Origin: Planctomycetota bacterium
Lineage (GTDB): Bacteria > Planctomycetota > UBA8108 > UBA1146
Assembly: GCA_002691835.1 (NCBI GenBank)
Contig: NZJA01000100.1
Location: 1-29,559 of the forward strand
Direction: 5' to 3'
Length of the DNA stretch: 29,559 nt
The position numbers and the translations under genes were made by a program. The notes below the pieces were generated by a model. It was not told the DNA's origin. It did no database searches and saw nothing but the letters and a program-made list of their open reading frames with translations. Shown here in pieces: positions 8,207-16,189 of the stretch (within the stretch, counting starts at the first letter, position 1; each line of letters begins with the position of its first letter).

Positions 8207-10168
8207 TCAGGAAACCTCTCCCGAATTATTCCGTCCGCGGTTTCTTAAAATTGCATCTGCCAAATCAGGATTCTGCTGACGGATATCAGCGATCACTTTT
8301 TCATCGATCTCGGGCTGGGTTGGGACTGTTGTGACCAAGACTGGAATATCAGTCTCAAAGCCTAATCCTCTATTGATCAATTCGAATGCAGCGTAAGCAT
8401 CTTCGATTTCTTCAGAGCCAATCGGTGCATTAATCCCGTCGATCAACTGAAACAGTACTTCACATTCATCATTCTGCAGGCATTCGAAAATCTCTTGGCG
8501 ATTATCTGCCAAATCAAAAATCATGAGGGCGAGAATGTCGCTTCCAGGGAGGTTTTCTTCCTGATTGCTCACAATCGCTCTAAGGATTTCTACGCGCTCT
8601 TCAAATGTCTTCTGCATGATTTGCTGAACGACAATGGGGTCTCCTCCCGGAGTGATTCCGGAAGCAAAGCTGCCCTCAATACTGCTCTTTGAATCGGATC
8701 TTTCGACATACCCACCATGGAACCCAGTGATTGAATATCCTTTTTCTGAGTCTTTTGGCCCATCCCTGAACATCAAGACGACAAAAAGAAATGCAACGAT
8801 CGAGAAGAAGAAGAGAGTCGTGTTTTTGGAACTCTCAGAGATTGCGGTATTGCCGATGTTGAATTCAGACGCATTAAATGAAGATCCAGCCAATTGACCA
8901 TTTGCGCCGATCAGATTCACTGGGACGAGACGCGCAGTCACATCATCCCCTCGGAATGCCGCCCGAAGGTGATCTTCCAAATGCATAGCAATATCTCGAG
9001 TGACTGATTGAAAGCTGTCCTGGCTGGGGATAGCAATCACCGGATCAAAATTCAGGTGCTGCATCGGGTCCGACTGATCAAGAACTGCCATTGCAGGTTC
9101 GCGATCAACAAAGACCGTCACTGCAACATTCCTGAGAGTCACGTCTTCATTGCTTCCCCACCTCGAGTTTGACTGCACATTCTTAAGAGTAGACAGGGTG
9201 ACAACATTATCTGGAATCGGTCCTGTGACGGGGGTTAGCTGAATCAACTTATCGTTAATCGCCTGAATGCTGGGCCAAGGCGCACTAAATGAATCGGGTC
9301 CGATATCTCCACTCAACGATGAAGATCCAACATCCACTTGGATTCTGTAACTGTCAGAATCAAGAATATTGGCCATAAACTCGGCGACCTTATATTCGAC
9401 GACACTGGCCTTCTGACGAATATCAGCCGTTGTCGGACCCGTATTTGAGGCCTCGTAAAAACGACCATTGGTATCAGAGAGCTGGACAGCAACTTTCGGA
9501 ACATCGAGTGCAATGCTGACGTGAGATTTGATCAGATTGACCATCCCGCTATCAAGCCCGACTGAATTTTTATCCTCATTCAATTCCAGCTGAACACTCA
9601 CCCGATTGATTCTTGGGATTCGATCCCTGGACTGAAGCTCCGTCGCAAGTCTGTTCGGAACAATCGTCACGGCTGTGACACCCTCAAATTTGGCAACTTC
9701 AATCTCTGTCGCCGTAACGATTTTCTCGATCCTGTTGTTGGATCTTTGAAATCCCTTGCGCTGGAAATTTGTCAGCTCGGCCAATGAATCGCTAAATGCC
9801 GGCTTCTTTCCTTCTTTTTTGACAACAGGCTTTTCATCAGCTATTGCAAACTGGTCTAAAAACGCCACCAACTGACGGGCATTTTTCTGAGAGACTCGCA
9901 GAACCCCTGCCTCTGTATAACTGTATGGAATGTTCTCATTTTCCAAGAACTCAACGACACTTGAATGCTGATCTCCGAGGACTTGAACCTCTGGGATCTC
10001 AATCAACTGGTCGTCATCCAGAAAAACTCCATAGAAAAGGAAAATCAGGCAAAGGGTCAAAATGACCTTTCCCCCTTGTCCAAATTGCTCCCATGCTTTT
10101 TCAAACTGATGGGTGCTGGAGAGTTGTTCCGGAGCTTGACGTTCCGGACCACTATTTTGCTGCGACAT
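8207..10168 (-). CDS. fliF: Flagellar MS-ring protein FliF with an enlarged cytoplasmic tail
   Basis: FliF forms the MS ring, the membrane base of the flagellum. The 653-residue product (family usually 530-570) has a first transmembrane helix at about 34-50. The YscJ/FliF ring-building domain follows (about 58-240, including NENIPYSYTEAGVLRV and a region ending VAVQLSDTNGRFYEA). Next come a less conserved periplasmic part and a second transmembrane helix at about 450-467. The cytoplasmic tail is about 186 residues, roughly twice the usual length. It contains a segment (about 543-600) whose pattern resembles FliG_N. It ends with IADIRQQNPDLADAILRN, which resembles the FliF C-terminal FliG-binding motif (IRxLxxxNPExVAxxLRNWL). 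The ATG has a GAGGGA ribosome site just upstream. It is the first gene of the operon, and a sigma-54 promoter lies upstream. Confidence 0.93.
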   Translation of the reverse strand: MSQQNSGPERQAPEQLSSTHQFEKAWEQFGQGGKVILTLCLIFLFYGVFLDDDQLIEIPEVQVLGDQHSSVVEFLENENIPYSYTEAGVLRVSQKNARQLVAFLDQFAIADEKPVVKKEGKKPAFSDSLAELTNFQRKGFQRSNNRIEKIVTATEIEVAKFEGVTAVTIVPNRLATELQSRDRIPRINRVSVQLELNEDKNSVGLDSGMVNLIKSHVSIALDVPKVAVQLSDTNGRFYEASNTGPTTADIRQKASVVEYKVAEFMANILDSDSYRIQVDVGSSSLSGDIGPDSFSAPWPSIQAINDKLIQLTPVTGPIPDNVVTLSTLKNVQSNSRWGSNEDVTLRNVAVTVFVDREPAMAVLDQSDPMQHLNFDPVIAIPSQDSFQSVTRDIAMHLEDHLRAAFRGDDVTARLVPVNLIGANGQLAGSSFNASEFNIGNTAISESSKNTTLFFFSIVAFLFVVLMFRDGPKDSEKGYSITGFHGGYVERSDSKSSIEGSFASGITPGGDPIVVQQIMQKTFEERVEILRAIVSNQEENLPGSDILALMIFDLADNRQEIFECLQNDECEVLFQLIDGINAPIGSEEIEDAYAAFELINRGLGFETDIPVLVTTVPTQPEIDEKVIADIRQQNPDLADAILRNRGRNNSGEVS

Positions 10169-10260
10169 CCCGATCCCTCTTTCCCGATCTCGTCTCCACA
10201 GTTGGAAGACTTCCCCCAGAATCCGAATTTCCTTACGGGGTTTTGGGGCCCTGATTCCTT

Positions 10261-10277
10261 TGCAGTTGCCGTGCCAA
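10261..10277 (-). promoter_or_regulatory. Sigma-54 (-24/-12) promoter for the fliF operon
   Basis: Read on the minus strand, the site is TTGGCACGGCAACTGCA. It matches the RpoN consensus TGGCACG-N4-TTGCW with a single mismatch (CTGCA for TTGCA). The invariant GG (-24) and GC (-12) are exactly 10 nt apart. The predicted start site is near 10250, giving a leader of about 80 nt before the fliF ATG at 10168. RpoN control of basal-body genes is well known in other flagellated bacteria. The call is inferred from sequence only. Confidence 0.72.
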
Positions 10278-10427
10278 ACGGATCGAATTTCCCAAACGAC
10301 CTCTTGGCGGCTATGCGGGCCTTTTCCCGTAAAAATCTTTCACCATGAGCAGATGTTCTGCCCTGTGTTGAATCACTCTCCTGTTCGAATCCGCACAGTG
10401 AGAGCAATCGTGTGCAAAGAGTGACAC

Positions 10428-10450
10428 ATGCTTTATAAAGTGTAAAGCAT
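10428..10450. repeat. Perfect 8-bp inverted repeat (possible operator)
   Basis: The arms ATGCTTTA and TAAAGCAT are exact reverse complements, separated by 7 nt (TAAAGTG). The left arm and spacer also contain the 10-nt palindrome CTTTATAAAG. The 23-bp size and central spacing suit a dimeric repressor site. Its function is unknown. Confidence 0.5.
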
Positions 10451-10465
10451 AAATACAGGCGACTA

Positions 10466-10527
10466 GTTCCGGTAATCTTGTCTTTGCGGGTTCCCGCCCC
10501 CCATCCCCTCGTTCCGGTTATCCTGTC
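10466..10527 (+). repeat. Two 17-nt direct repeats upstream of the CNNM gene
   Basis: GTTCCGGTAATCTTGTC at 10466-10482 recurs as GTTCCGGTTATCCTGTC at 10511-10527, with 15 of 17 positions identical and a 45-nt offset. A GC hairpin lies between them. The second copy ends about 20 nt before the ribosome site of the downstream gene, so the repeats lie in its promoter or leader. Confidence 0.5.
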
Positions 10528-10556
10528 GGAGCCATTTGGCTGGACCAGGGAGTTCC

Positions 10557-11651
10557 GTGACCACCTATCTGTTAATCGTCGTCCTGTTAACGCTGGCGAT
10601 TTCCTTCTTTTGCTCACTTTTGGAAGCAGTGTTGCTCTCCGTCTCCGTCGCCAGTCTCGAAGAAAGACGCGAAAATAGTCGGGGTATCAATCTGCTCTAT
10701 ATCCTCAAAAAAGAGCGACTGGACGACTCACTGGGAGCGATCCTGATTTTGAACACCATCTCCCATACGGCGGGGGCCTCCTACGCTGGCTACCTGGTGG
10801 GACAGCTGTCGCAGGCTTGGGTGGGTGCATTTTCTGCGATCCTCACCTTCTTGATTCTGACGACTTCTGAAATCATTCCGAAAACGATCGGTGCGATTCA
10901 CTCGAAGAAACTCTCCGGATTCGTCGGTTATTCTCTGAAATTATTGACGATCCTGCTGCGACCACTGGTGGCACTCACGAGTCGCCTCACCCGATTCTTT
11001 GGCGGAATCAAGGGAGAGCATGTTTCCAGGGGAGAAGTCGAAGCCATGATTGATATGGCCGGAGACGAGGGCGCACTCGCCCACCATGAAAAAGCTCTCT
11101 ACCGCAACATTCTGCGTCTTGACGAAATTCGAGTGAAAGATGTCATGACCCCACATACCGTCCTCGTGGATATGTGGAAAGAATCAACGGTCGAAGACCT
11201 TCTGGCAGAAAACCAGCGCGGCAAGCTTCCAAGCAGGATCCCCATCTATGGGAAATCGCGGGATGACGTCACCGGTTACATCCTCCTGCGCGAGGTCCTG
11301 ACAGCAGCGCTCGATAAGGGCCGCCACTTGACACCACTGGCTGAATTCCAACGGGATATCCGTTTTCTTCCCGAATTGGCGACCCTTCGCAAGACTCTCG
11401 ACGATCTGATCAGTGGCAAGGATCCGATTGCCATGGTTGCCGATGAACTGGGTGGGACCTGTGGGGTGGTGACGACTGAAGACGTCTTTGAGACGATTCT
11501 CAGTATCGAAGTGGTCGATGAAAAGGATCGATTTGCAGATCTCCAGTCCTATGCTCAGGAGTTACGGGATCGACGAATCGAGAGACTCAAAAATGAGCGC
11601 AGATTCCTCTCAAATGAGGGGGATAACGAAGGAGACATGGGTGGTTCCTGA
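10557..11651 (+). CDS. CNNM/DUF21 transmembrane protein with CBS pair (hemolysin C/CorC-like family)
   Basis: This is an integral membrane protein of the CNNM/CorB-type family, whose members are linked to Mg2+ (or other cation) transport. I chose the GTG at 10557 (364 residues) because AGGGAG lies 4 nt upstream and the chain then begins with a hydrophobic helix (TTYLLIVVLLTLAISFFCSLLEAVLLS), as is typical. A TTG at 10536 would add 7 residues. The DUF21 membrane domain covers about residues 1-170, with the family motif TSEIIPKTIGA. The CBS pair begins at VKDVMTPHTVLVDM and runs to about residue 315, followed by a charged tail. The C-terminal CorC/HlyC domain found in many relatives is absent. 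The family is clear, but the transported ion is not known. Confidence 0.88.
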   Translation: MTTYLLIVVLLTLAISFFCSLLEAVLLSVSVASLEERRENSRGINLLYILKKERLDDSLGAILILNTISHTAGASYAGYLVGQLSQAWVGAFSAILTFLILTTSEIIPKTIGAIHSKKLSGFVGYSLKLLTILLRPLVALTSRLTRFFGGIKGEHVSRGEVEAMIDMAGDEGALAHHEKALYRNILRLDEIRVKDVMTPHTVLVDMWKESTVEDLLAENQRGKLPSRIPIYGKSRDDVTGYILLREVLTAALDKGRHLTPLAEFQRDIRFLPELATLRKTLDDLISGKDPIAMVADELGGTCGVVTTEDVFETILSIEVVDEKDRFADLQSYAQELRDRRIERLKNERRFLSNEGDNEGDMGGS

Positions 11652-11751
11652 GCAAAGATCCAGTACCCTGTGTCGGAGATTCCTGCGATCGGGATGACTC
11701 GAATCTGGAGTAGCTGATCGCTTGAGACTGACGCAAAATTTGAATCTGTGC

Positions 11752-11841
11752 GGTGGGGTGGCAGAGTGGTCGATTGCGCTGGTTTTGAAAACCAGTGGGG
11801 TGTAACAGCTCCCGTGGGTTCGAATCCCACCCCCACCGCCA
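11752..11841 (+). tRNA. tRNA-Ser, anticodon TGA (reads UCA)
   Basis: The 90-nt cloverleaf is complete. The acceptor stem GGTGGGG pairs with CCCCACC, followed by discriminator G and an encoded CCA. The anticodon stem is CTGGT/ACCAG with loop TTTGAAA, giving anticodon TGA at 11786-11788. A long class II variable arm follows, as expected for serine. The T arm is GTGGG-TTCGAAT-CCCAC. All stems pair without mismatch in the parts checked. Confidence 0.96.
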
Positions 11842-11856
11842 ACTTTCATTCTTCGC

Positions 11857-11873
11857 TTCCCCCTTCTGGGGAA
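11857..11873 (+). terminator. Possible weak terminator after tRNA-Ser
   Basis: A perfect 6-bp stem (TTCCCC/GGGGAA, 5-nt loop) starts 16 nt after the tRNA and is followed by TTCTTG, a poor T-run. It could end the tRNA transcript or be a leader hairpin of the next gene. Confidence 0.35.
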
Positions 11874-11896
11874 TTCTTGATTCAGGAGAAACCGAC

Positions 11897-12577
11897 ATGA
11901 AAACAGTGACCATCGCCGTCGGAATCTCCACTATCGCCGTCCTTGCCTTCATGATTCTCGGAGACTCTGCGATTTCTTCCCGCGTCAGTGAGCTGGAAGG
12001 AAGGCATGAAAAAATCGATGAAAACATGGATCGAATCTCCACCACTCAAGAGAAGCTGGATGGCGCACTGAAGGACTCCGTCGAAAAAATCGAAGAAAAC
12101 AGCGAGCAGATTCGTAAAAACAGACAACAAGGTGAGACTCTCTCGACCCATCTTGAAAAAACTCGTAACGAGCACAAGGACCGCCTCGATGAGCAACAAC
12201 AGCTCGGAGAGCAATTGCAGAGTCGTCTGGAAACTCTGGATTCGCTGCATCAGTCCCTGGAAGAGAATCTGACTAAGGCCACAGAAGACCACTCGGAATT
12301 GCGTGCAAAATACGAAATGAGTCTCCAGCAGCTCCAGACGGATGTTGAAGCGATTTCAGTGGCACTCAATGAGTCGAAAGCCAACAACACTTCGACTGTG
12401 GAATCGCTAAAAAAGCAGATCCGGGATCTTGAGCAGCAGGTTCAATCATCAGGACAGGACCGCGTCGATCTGGTGGTCCGACAGGGGCAAATGCAGAAGT
12501 TTCTCGAAGAGCTTCTGCAATCCCAAGATGCGATGCGTCAGGAGCTGGAACTTCTGAAATCGCAACCTTTACCTTAG
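11897..12577 (+). CDS. Membrane-anchored coiled-coil protein of unknown function
   Basis: I do not recognise this protein. I chose the ATG at 11897 (226 residues) because AGGAGAA lies 7 nt upstream and a membrane segment follows at once (TVTIAVGISTIAVLAFMILG). A longer frame from 11795 would begin inside the tRNA and is rejected. After the single N-terminal helix the rest is almost all charged and Gln-rich heptads (about residues 30-220), for example EKIDENMDRISTTQEKLDGA and LDEQQQLGEQLQSRLETLD. No Cys-rich, catalytic or peptidoglycan-binding motif was seen. The likely topology is an N-terminal anchor with a long rod outside the cytoplasm, which suggests a structural or tethering role. It stands alone between tRNA-Ser and metH. 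Confidence 0.75.
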   Translation: MKTVTIAVGISTIAVLAFMILGDSAISSRVSELEGRHEKIDENMDRISTTQEKLDGALKDSVEKIEENSEQIRKNRQQGETLSTHLEKTRNEHKDRLDEQQQLGEQLQSRLETLDSLHQSLEENLTKATEDHSELRAKYEMSLQQLQTDVEAISVALNESKANNTSTVESLKKQIRDLEQQVQSSGQDRVDLVVRQGQMQKFLEELLQSQDAMRQELELLKSQPLP

Positions 12578-12673
12578 CCTGATCCCTCAACCATTCTGGT
12601 TCATATCACTATCCCTGCAGCCAGACCGCTTTTATATTGAAATTAGGTGTGAACCCCAGCAGGAGTAACTCCA

Positions 12674-15600
12674 ATGACCTTTGATCCAGCACAGACCTCC
12701 CGTGAGGATGTTCGTCAAAAATTCATGGATATCCTTAAAGAGCGGATCCTCGTCATCGACGGAGCGACGGGAACTGCTCTTCAGGAACTCGATCTGACTG
12801 CTGAAGACTTCGGCGGTGAAGATCTATACGGGTGCAATGAAAACCTGATTCTCACCCGCCCTGAAGTTATTCGTTCGGTCCACCGAAGATATCTTGAGGC
12901 GGGAGCAGATTGCATCGAGACCAATACCTTTGGGGCCACCCCACTGGTTCTGGATGAATACTCCTTGGGTCACCTTGCTCTCGAGATCAATGAGGTCGGT
13001 GCAAAGCTCGCCCGTGAAGAGGCAGATGCACTTTCGACCCCTGATCGACCCCGCTGGGTCCTGGGCTCGATCGGGCCAACGACCAAGACTCTTTCCGTCA
13101 CCGGCGGGATTTCTTTCGATGAGCTCGTCGACAATTTTCGGATTCAGGCTCTCGGACTTCTCCGTGGCGGTGTGGATATCTTATTGCTGGAGACGGTTCA
13201 GGACGGACTAAATCTAAAGGCTGCCCAAATCGGTATCGAAAAAGCTGGAAATGAACTGGGTTACCATCGACCCGTTGCCATTTCCTGCACGATCGAACCC
13301 ATGGGAACGATGCTCGCCGGACAAACTATCGAAGCATTTTATGCCAGCATTGAACACTTCGAGCCCATCTTCATCGGTATGAATTGCGCAACCGGTCCTC
13401 AGTTCATGACCGATCACCTGCGTTCTCTATCTAACATTTCGGCCTTCCCTGTTTCGATTTATCCCAATGCAGGATTACCGAATGCGGATGGTGAATACGA
13501 AGAGACCCCCGAGATTCTCGCAGCGAACATGAAACCATTTTTTGATCAGGGCTGGATCAATGTTGCCGGCGGTTGCTGCGGTACTACCGTTGACCATATT
13601 GCAGCAATTGCTGAGCTCGCAAGTGCGTCAAAACCAAGAACGATTAAAGCCAACGATTTCCTGACTCTATCGGGAATTGAATCGGTTGAAGTCACTGAAG
13701 ATACGACTCCACTCATTGTCGGTGAGCGAACAAATGTGATCGGAAGTCGGAAATTCAAAAAACTGATCGCCAAAAATGAGTTTGAAAAAGCGGCTGAAAT
13801 CGGCCGTAAACAGGACCGTGGCGGAGCTCACATCATCGACGTCTGTATGGCTGATCCCGACAGGGAAGAGCTGGAAGACATGCTCGCCTTCCTGCCGATG
13901 CTCACACGAATGACCAAAGCCCCGCTGATGATCGACTCGACGGATTCGCAAGTCCTCGAAGAAGCCCTCAAGCTTTGTCAGGGGAAATCCGTCATCAACT
14001 CCATCAATCTGGAAGATGGTGAAGAACGATTTGAATCTGTGGTGCCCTTGGCACGCAGATATGGTGCGGCAATCGTCGTCGGCTGTATTGACGAAGATCC
14101 GGATGATGGAATGGCCGTGACCGTCGAGCGGAAACTGGAAATTGCAGAACGTTCATTTCAACTGCTGACCGAAAAATATGGAGTCCCTGCTCAAGACATT
14201 ATTTTTGACCCTCTTGTCTTTCCCGTCGGAACAGGCGATCAGAAATACACTTCTTCTGCCTCTGCGACTATCGATGGAGTCCGCGCAATCCAGGAACGTT
14301 TCCCACAATGTGGAACGGTTCTTGGAATCAGCAACGTTTCTTTTGGTCTTCCGCCTGCGGGACGAGAGGTTTTGAATTCAGTCTTCCTCTACCACTGTGT
14401 CCAGGCGGGCCTATCGATGGCCATCGTCAACTCGGAACGAATGGAGCGATACGCCAGTATTCCTGAATCGGAACGACAGCTCTGTGAAAATCTGATCTGG
14501 CAACGAACAGCAGATCCGATTGCAGAGTTCACAGAGTTCTACCGGGGAAAGAAGGTTTCTGCTGAAGGTCAATCTCCTCTTCTGGAGCTGCCAATCCCCG
14601 AACGTCTTGCCCGCAACATCATTGAAGGCACAAAAGAGGGCATTGAAGACGCTCTTGCCATCGCCTTGGAGACCCATGATTCTCCTCTGGCAATTATCAA
14701 TGGTCCGCTAATGAAGGGCATGGCTGAGGTTGGCCGACTGTTTAACGACAATGAGTTAATCGTCGCTGAAGTTCTTCAAAGCGCAGAAGCCATGAAAGCA
14801 GCTGTCGCATTTCTGGAACCTCACATGGAAAAATCCGATGCATCTTCTCGGGGCAAGGTTCTGCTAGCGACCGTCAAAGGAGACGTCCACGACATCGGAA
14901 AGAACCTGGTTCAGATCATTCTTTCAAATAATGGATTTGAAGTCGTCGATCTCGGTATCAAGGTCCCCCCCACTCAGCTCATAGATGCCGTCAATGAACA
15001 TCAACCTGATGCCATAGGCCTTTCAGGGCTGCTCGTCAAATCAGCTCAACAAATGGTAGTCACCGCAGAAGATTTACAATCTAACGGTATCGACTTGCCG
15101 ATTCTCGTAGGCGGGGCAGCTCTCTCAGAAAAGTTCACGGCGACTCGAATCCAAAAAGTTACAGAATCCACCGTGATCTATGCAAAAGATGCCATGGATG
15201 GGCTAAGAATCGTCAATGAACTTCTCGATGATGAGAAACGCGAAGAATTCATCGCCTCTGTCCAACGTGATCAGGAACGAATCACTTCTGCGACTTCCTC
15301 GAAAGCTAAAACTGCTGTGGCTGAAATCACGATTCCAGATCGATCGCCAGAGATTTCCATCCTCGAGACAGCACCACCCATCCCCGATACAGAGCTTCAT
15401 TTTGAAACGAAGATTGATCCACGCGAAATCTATCCTTTGATCAATCCTCAAATGCTTTACGGCCGACACATGGGACTTCGTGGAAACTTCACCAAGAAGC
15501 TCGCAGAAGGAGACTCCAAAGCACTTGAACTCAAAGAATTGATGGATCAACTCCTCGAAGAAGTCACTCGTCGAGATCTCCTTTTACCGAGGGCCATGTG

Positions 15601-16186
15601 GCGTCATTTCCCTGCCAGCTCAACATCCAAATTAATCAGGATTCACTGCCCGGAAACAGGACGAACTCTCGAAGAGATCCCGATCCCTCGACAACAAAAG
15701 TCTCCTTTTCAATCACTCTGTGATTATGTGCTTCCAGCTGCAGAAAATGGAGATCCGCGAGATCATGTGGCGATCATGGTAACAACCGCTGGCTCAGGAG
15801 TTCGCAACCAGTCCAGAGCATGGATGAATGAAGGTGAATACCTGAAAAGTCATGCGATTCAGGCACTCGCTGTAGAACTTGCAGAAGGACTGGCGGAGAG
15901 AATCCATCGAAAGATCCGAGCCAGTTGGGGTTTCCCAGATCCAGCCGACTTGGCTCCACTCGATCTGTTCCGAGCTCGTTATCGCGGTAAAAGATACTCT
16001 TTCGGATACCCCGCATGCCCTGACTTGTCTTGTCAGGAATCTATCTGGAGACTTCTGCAACCACAGGAGCATTTGGGCGTAGAGCTCACGGAAGGATTCA
16101 TGATGGATCCGGAAGCCAGTGTCTCTGCATTGGCTTTCCATCATCCGGATGCGAATTACTTTGGAGTCGGTGGGCGGGAAGTTTAG
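12674..16186 (+). CDS. metH: Cobalamin-dependent methionine synthase MetH
   Basis: MetH transfers a methyl group from 5-methyltetrahydrofolate to homocysteine via methylcobalamin, making methionine in the cytoplasm. The 1170-residue product has all four modules in order. The homocysteine/zinc domain is at about 15-325, with Cys in GMNCATGP near 238 and the zinc pair in GGCCGTT near 300-306. The pterin-binding domain is at about 340-620 (GERTNVIGSRKFKKLI, IDSTDSQV). The B12 cap and Rossmann domain is at about 640-880, with the cobalt-ligand motif DVHDIG at 737-742 (His739). The AdoMet reactivation domain is at about 910-1170 (RARYRGKRYSFGYPACPD, EGFMMDPEASVS). E. coli MetH has 1227 residues, so this one is complete. 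AGGAGT lies 7 nt before the ATG. The 96-nt leader shows no convincing cobalamin or SAM riboswitch. Confidence 0.97.
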   Translation: MTFDPAQTSREDVRQKFMDILKERILVIDGATGTALQELDLTAEDFGGEDLYGCNENLILTRPEVIRSVHRRYLEAGADCIETNTFGATPLVLDEYSLGHLALEINEVGAKLAREEADALSTPDRPRWVLGSIGPTTKTLSVTGGISFDELVDNFRIQALGLLRGGVDILLLETVQDGLNLKAAQIGIEKAGNELGYHRPVAISCTIEPMGTMLAGQTIEAFYASIEHFEPIFIGMNCATGPQFMTDHLRSLSNISAFPVSIYPNAGLPNADGEYEETPEILAANMKPFFDQGWINVAGGCCGTTVDHIAAIAELASASKPRTIKANDFLTLSGIESVEVTEDTTPLIVGERTNVIGSRKFKKLIAKNEFEKAAEIGRKQDRGGAHIIDVCMADPDREELEDMLAFLPMLTRMTKAPLMIDSTDSQVLEEALKLCQGKSVINSINLEDGEERFESVVPLARRYGAAIVVGCIDEDPDDGMAVTVERKLEIAERSFQLLTEKYGVPAQDIIFDPLVFPVGTGDQKYTSSASATIDGVRAIQERFPQCGTVLGISNVSFGLPPAGREVLNSVFLYHCVQAGLSMAIVNSERMERYASIPESERQLCENLIWQRTADPIAEFTEFYRGKKVSAEGQSPLLELPIPERLARNIIEGTKEGIEDALAIALETHDSPLAIINGPLMKGMAEVGRLFNDNELIVAEVLQSAEAMKAAVAFLEPHMEKSDASSRGKVLLATVKGDVHDIGKNLVQIILSNNGFEVVDLGIKVPPTQLIDAVNEHQPDAIGLSGLLVKSAQQMVVTAEDLQSNGIDLPILVGGAALSEKFTATRIQKVTESTVIYAKDAMDGLRIVNELLDDEKREEFIASVQRDQERITSATSSKAKTAVAEITIPDRSPEISILETAPPIPDTELHFETKIDPREIYPLINPQMLYGRHMGLRGNFTKKLAEGDSKALELKELMDQLLEEVTRRDLLLPRAMWRHFPASSTSKLIRIHCPETGRTLEEIPIPRQQKSPFQSLCDYVLPAAENGDPRDHVAIMVTTAGSGVRNQSRAWMNEGEYLKSHAIQALAVELAEGLAERIHRKIRASWGFPDPADLAPLDLFRARYRGKRYSFGYPACPDLSCQESIWRLLQPQEHLGVELTEGFMMDPEASVSALAFHHPDANYFGVGGREV

Positions 16187-16189
16187 TAC

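Larger units (their letters stand above)
10169..10556. other. 388-nt divergent intergenic region with several small repeats
   Basis: This is the only stretch over 300 nt without a gene. It separates fliF (leftward) from the CNNM-family gene (rightward). It holds the sigma-54 promoter of fliF, a perfect 8-bp inverted repeat at 10428-10450, a pair of 17-nt direct repeats at 10466 and 10511, and a short GCGGG/CCCGC hairpin at 10486-10497. The AT-rich block at 10430-10455 may contain the rightward promoter, but no convincing -35/-10 pair was found. No open frame here looks like a gene. Confidence 0.7.

Noticed and set aside
10349..10362. Short palindrome GCAGA-TGT-TCTGC
   Set aside because: The arms are only 5 bp and match no known operator; this is likely chance.
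11795..11896. Longer reading of the coiled-coil gene from 11795
   Set aside because: It begins inside tRNA-Ser, and the ATG at 11897 has its own ribosome site and starts the membrane helix.
11752..11896. tRNA-Ser as the attachment site of an integrated element
   Set aside because: No duplicated tRNA 3' end, integrase or phage gene is present downstream; metH and lipid genes follow.
12578..12673. Possible cobalamin or SAM riboswitch in the metH leader (AGCCAGACCGC resembles part of a B12 box)
   Set aside because: The leader is only 96 nt, and the other conserved cobalamin and SAM riboswitch elements are missing.
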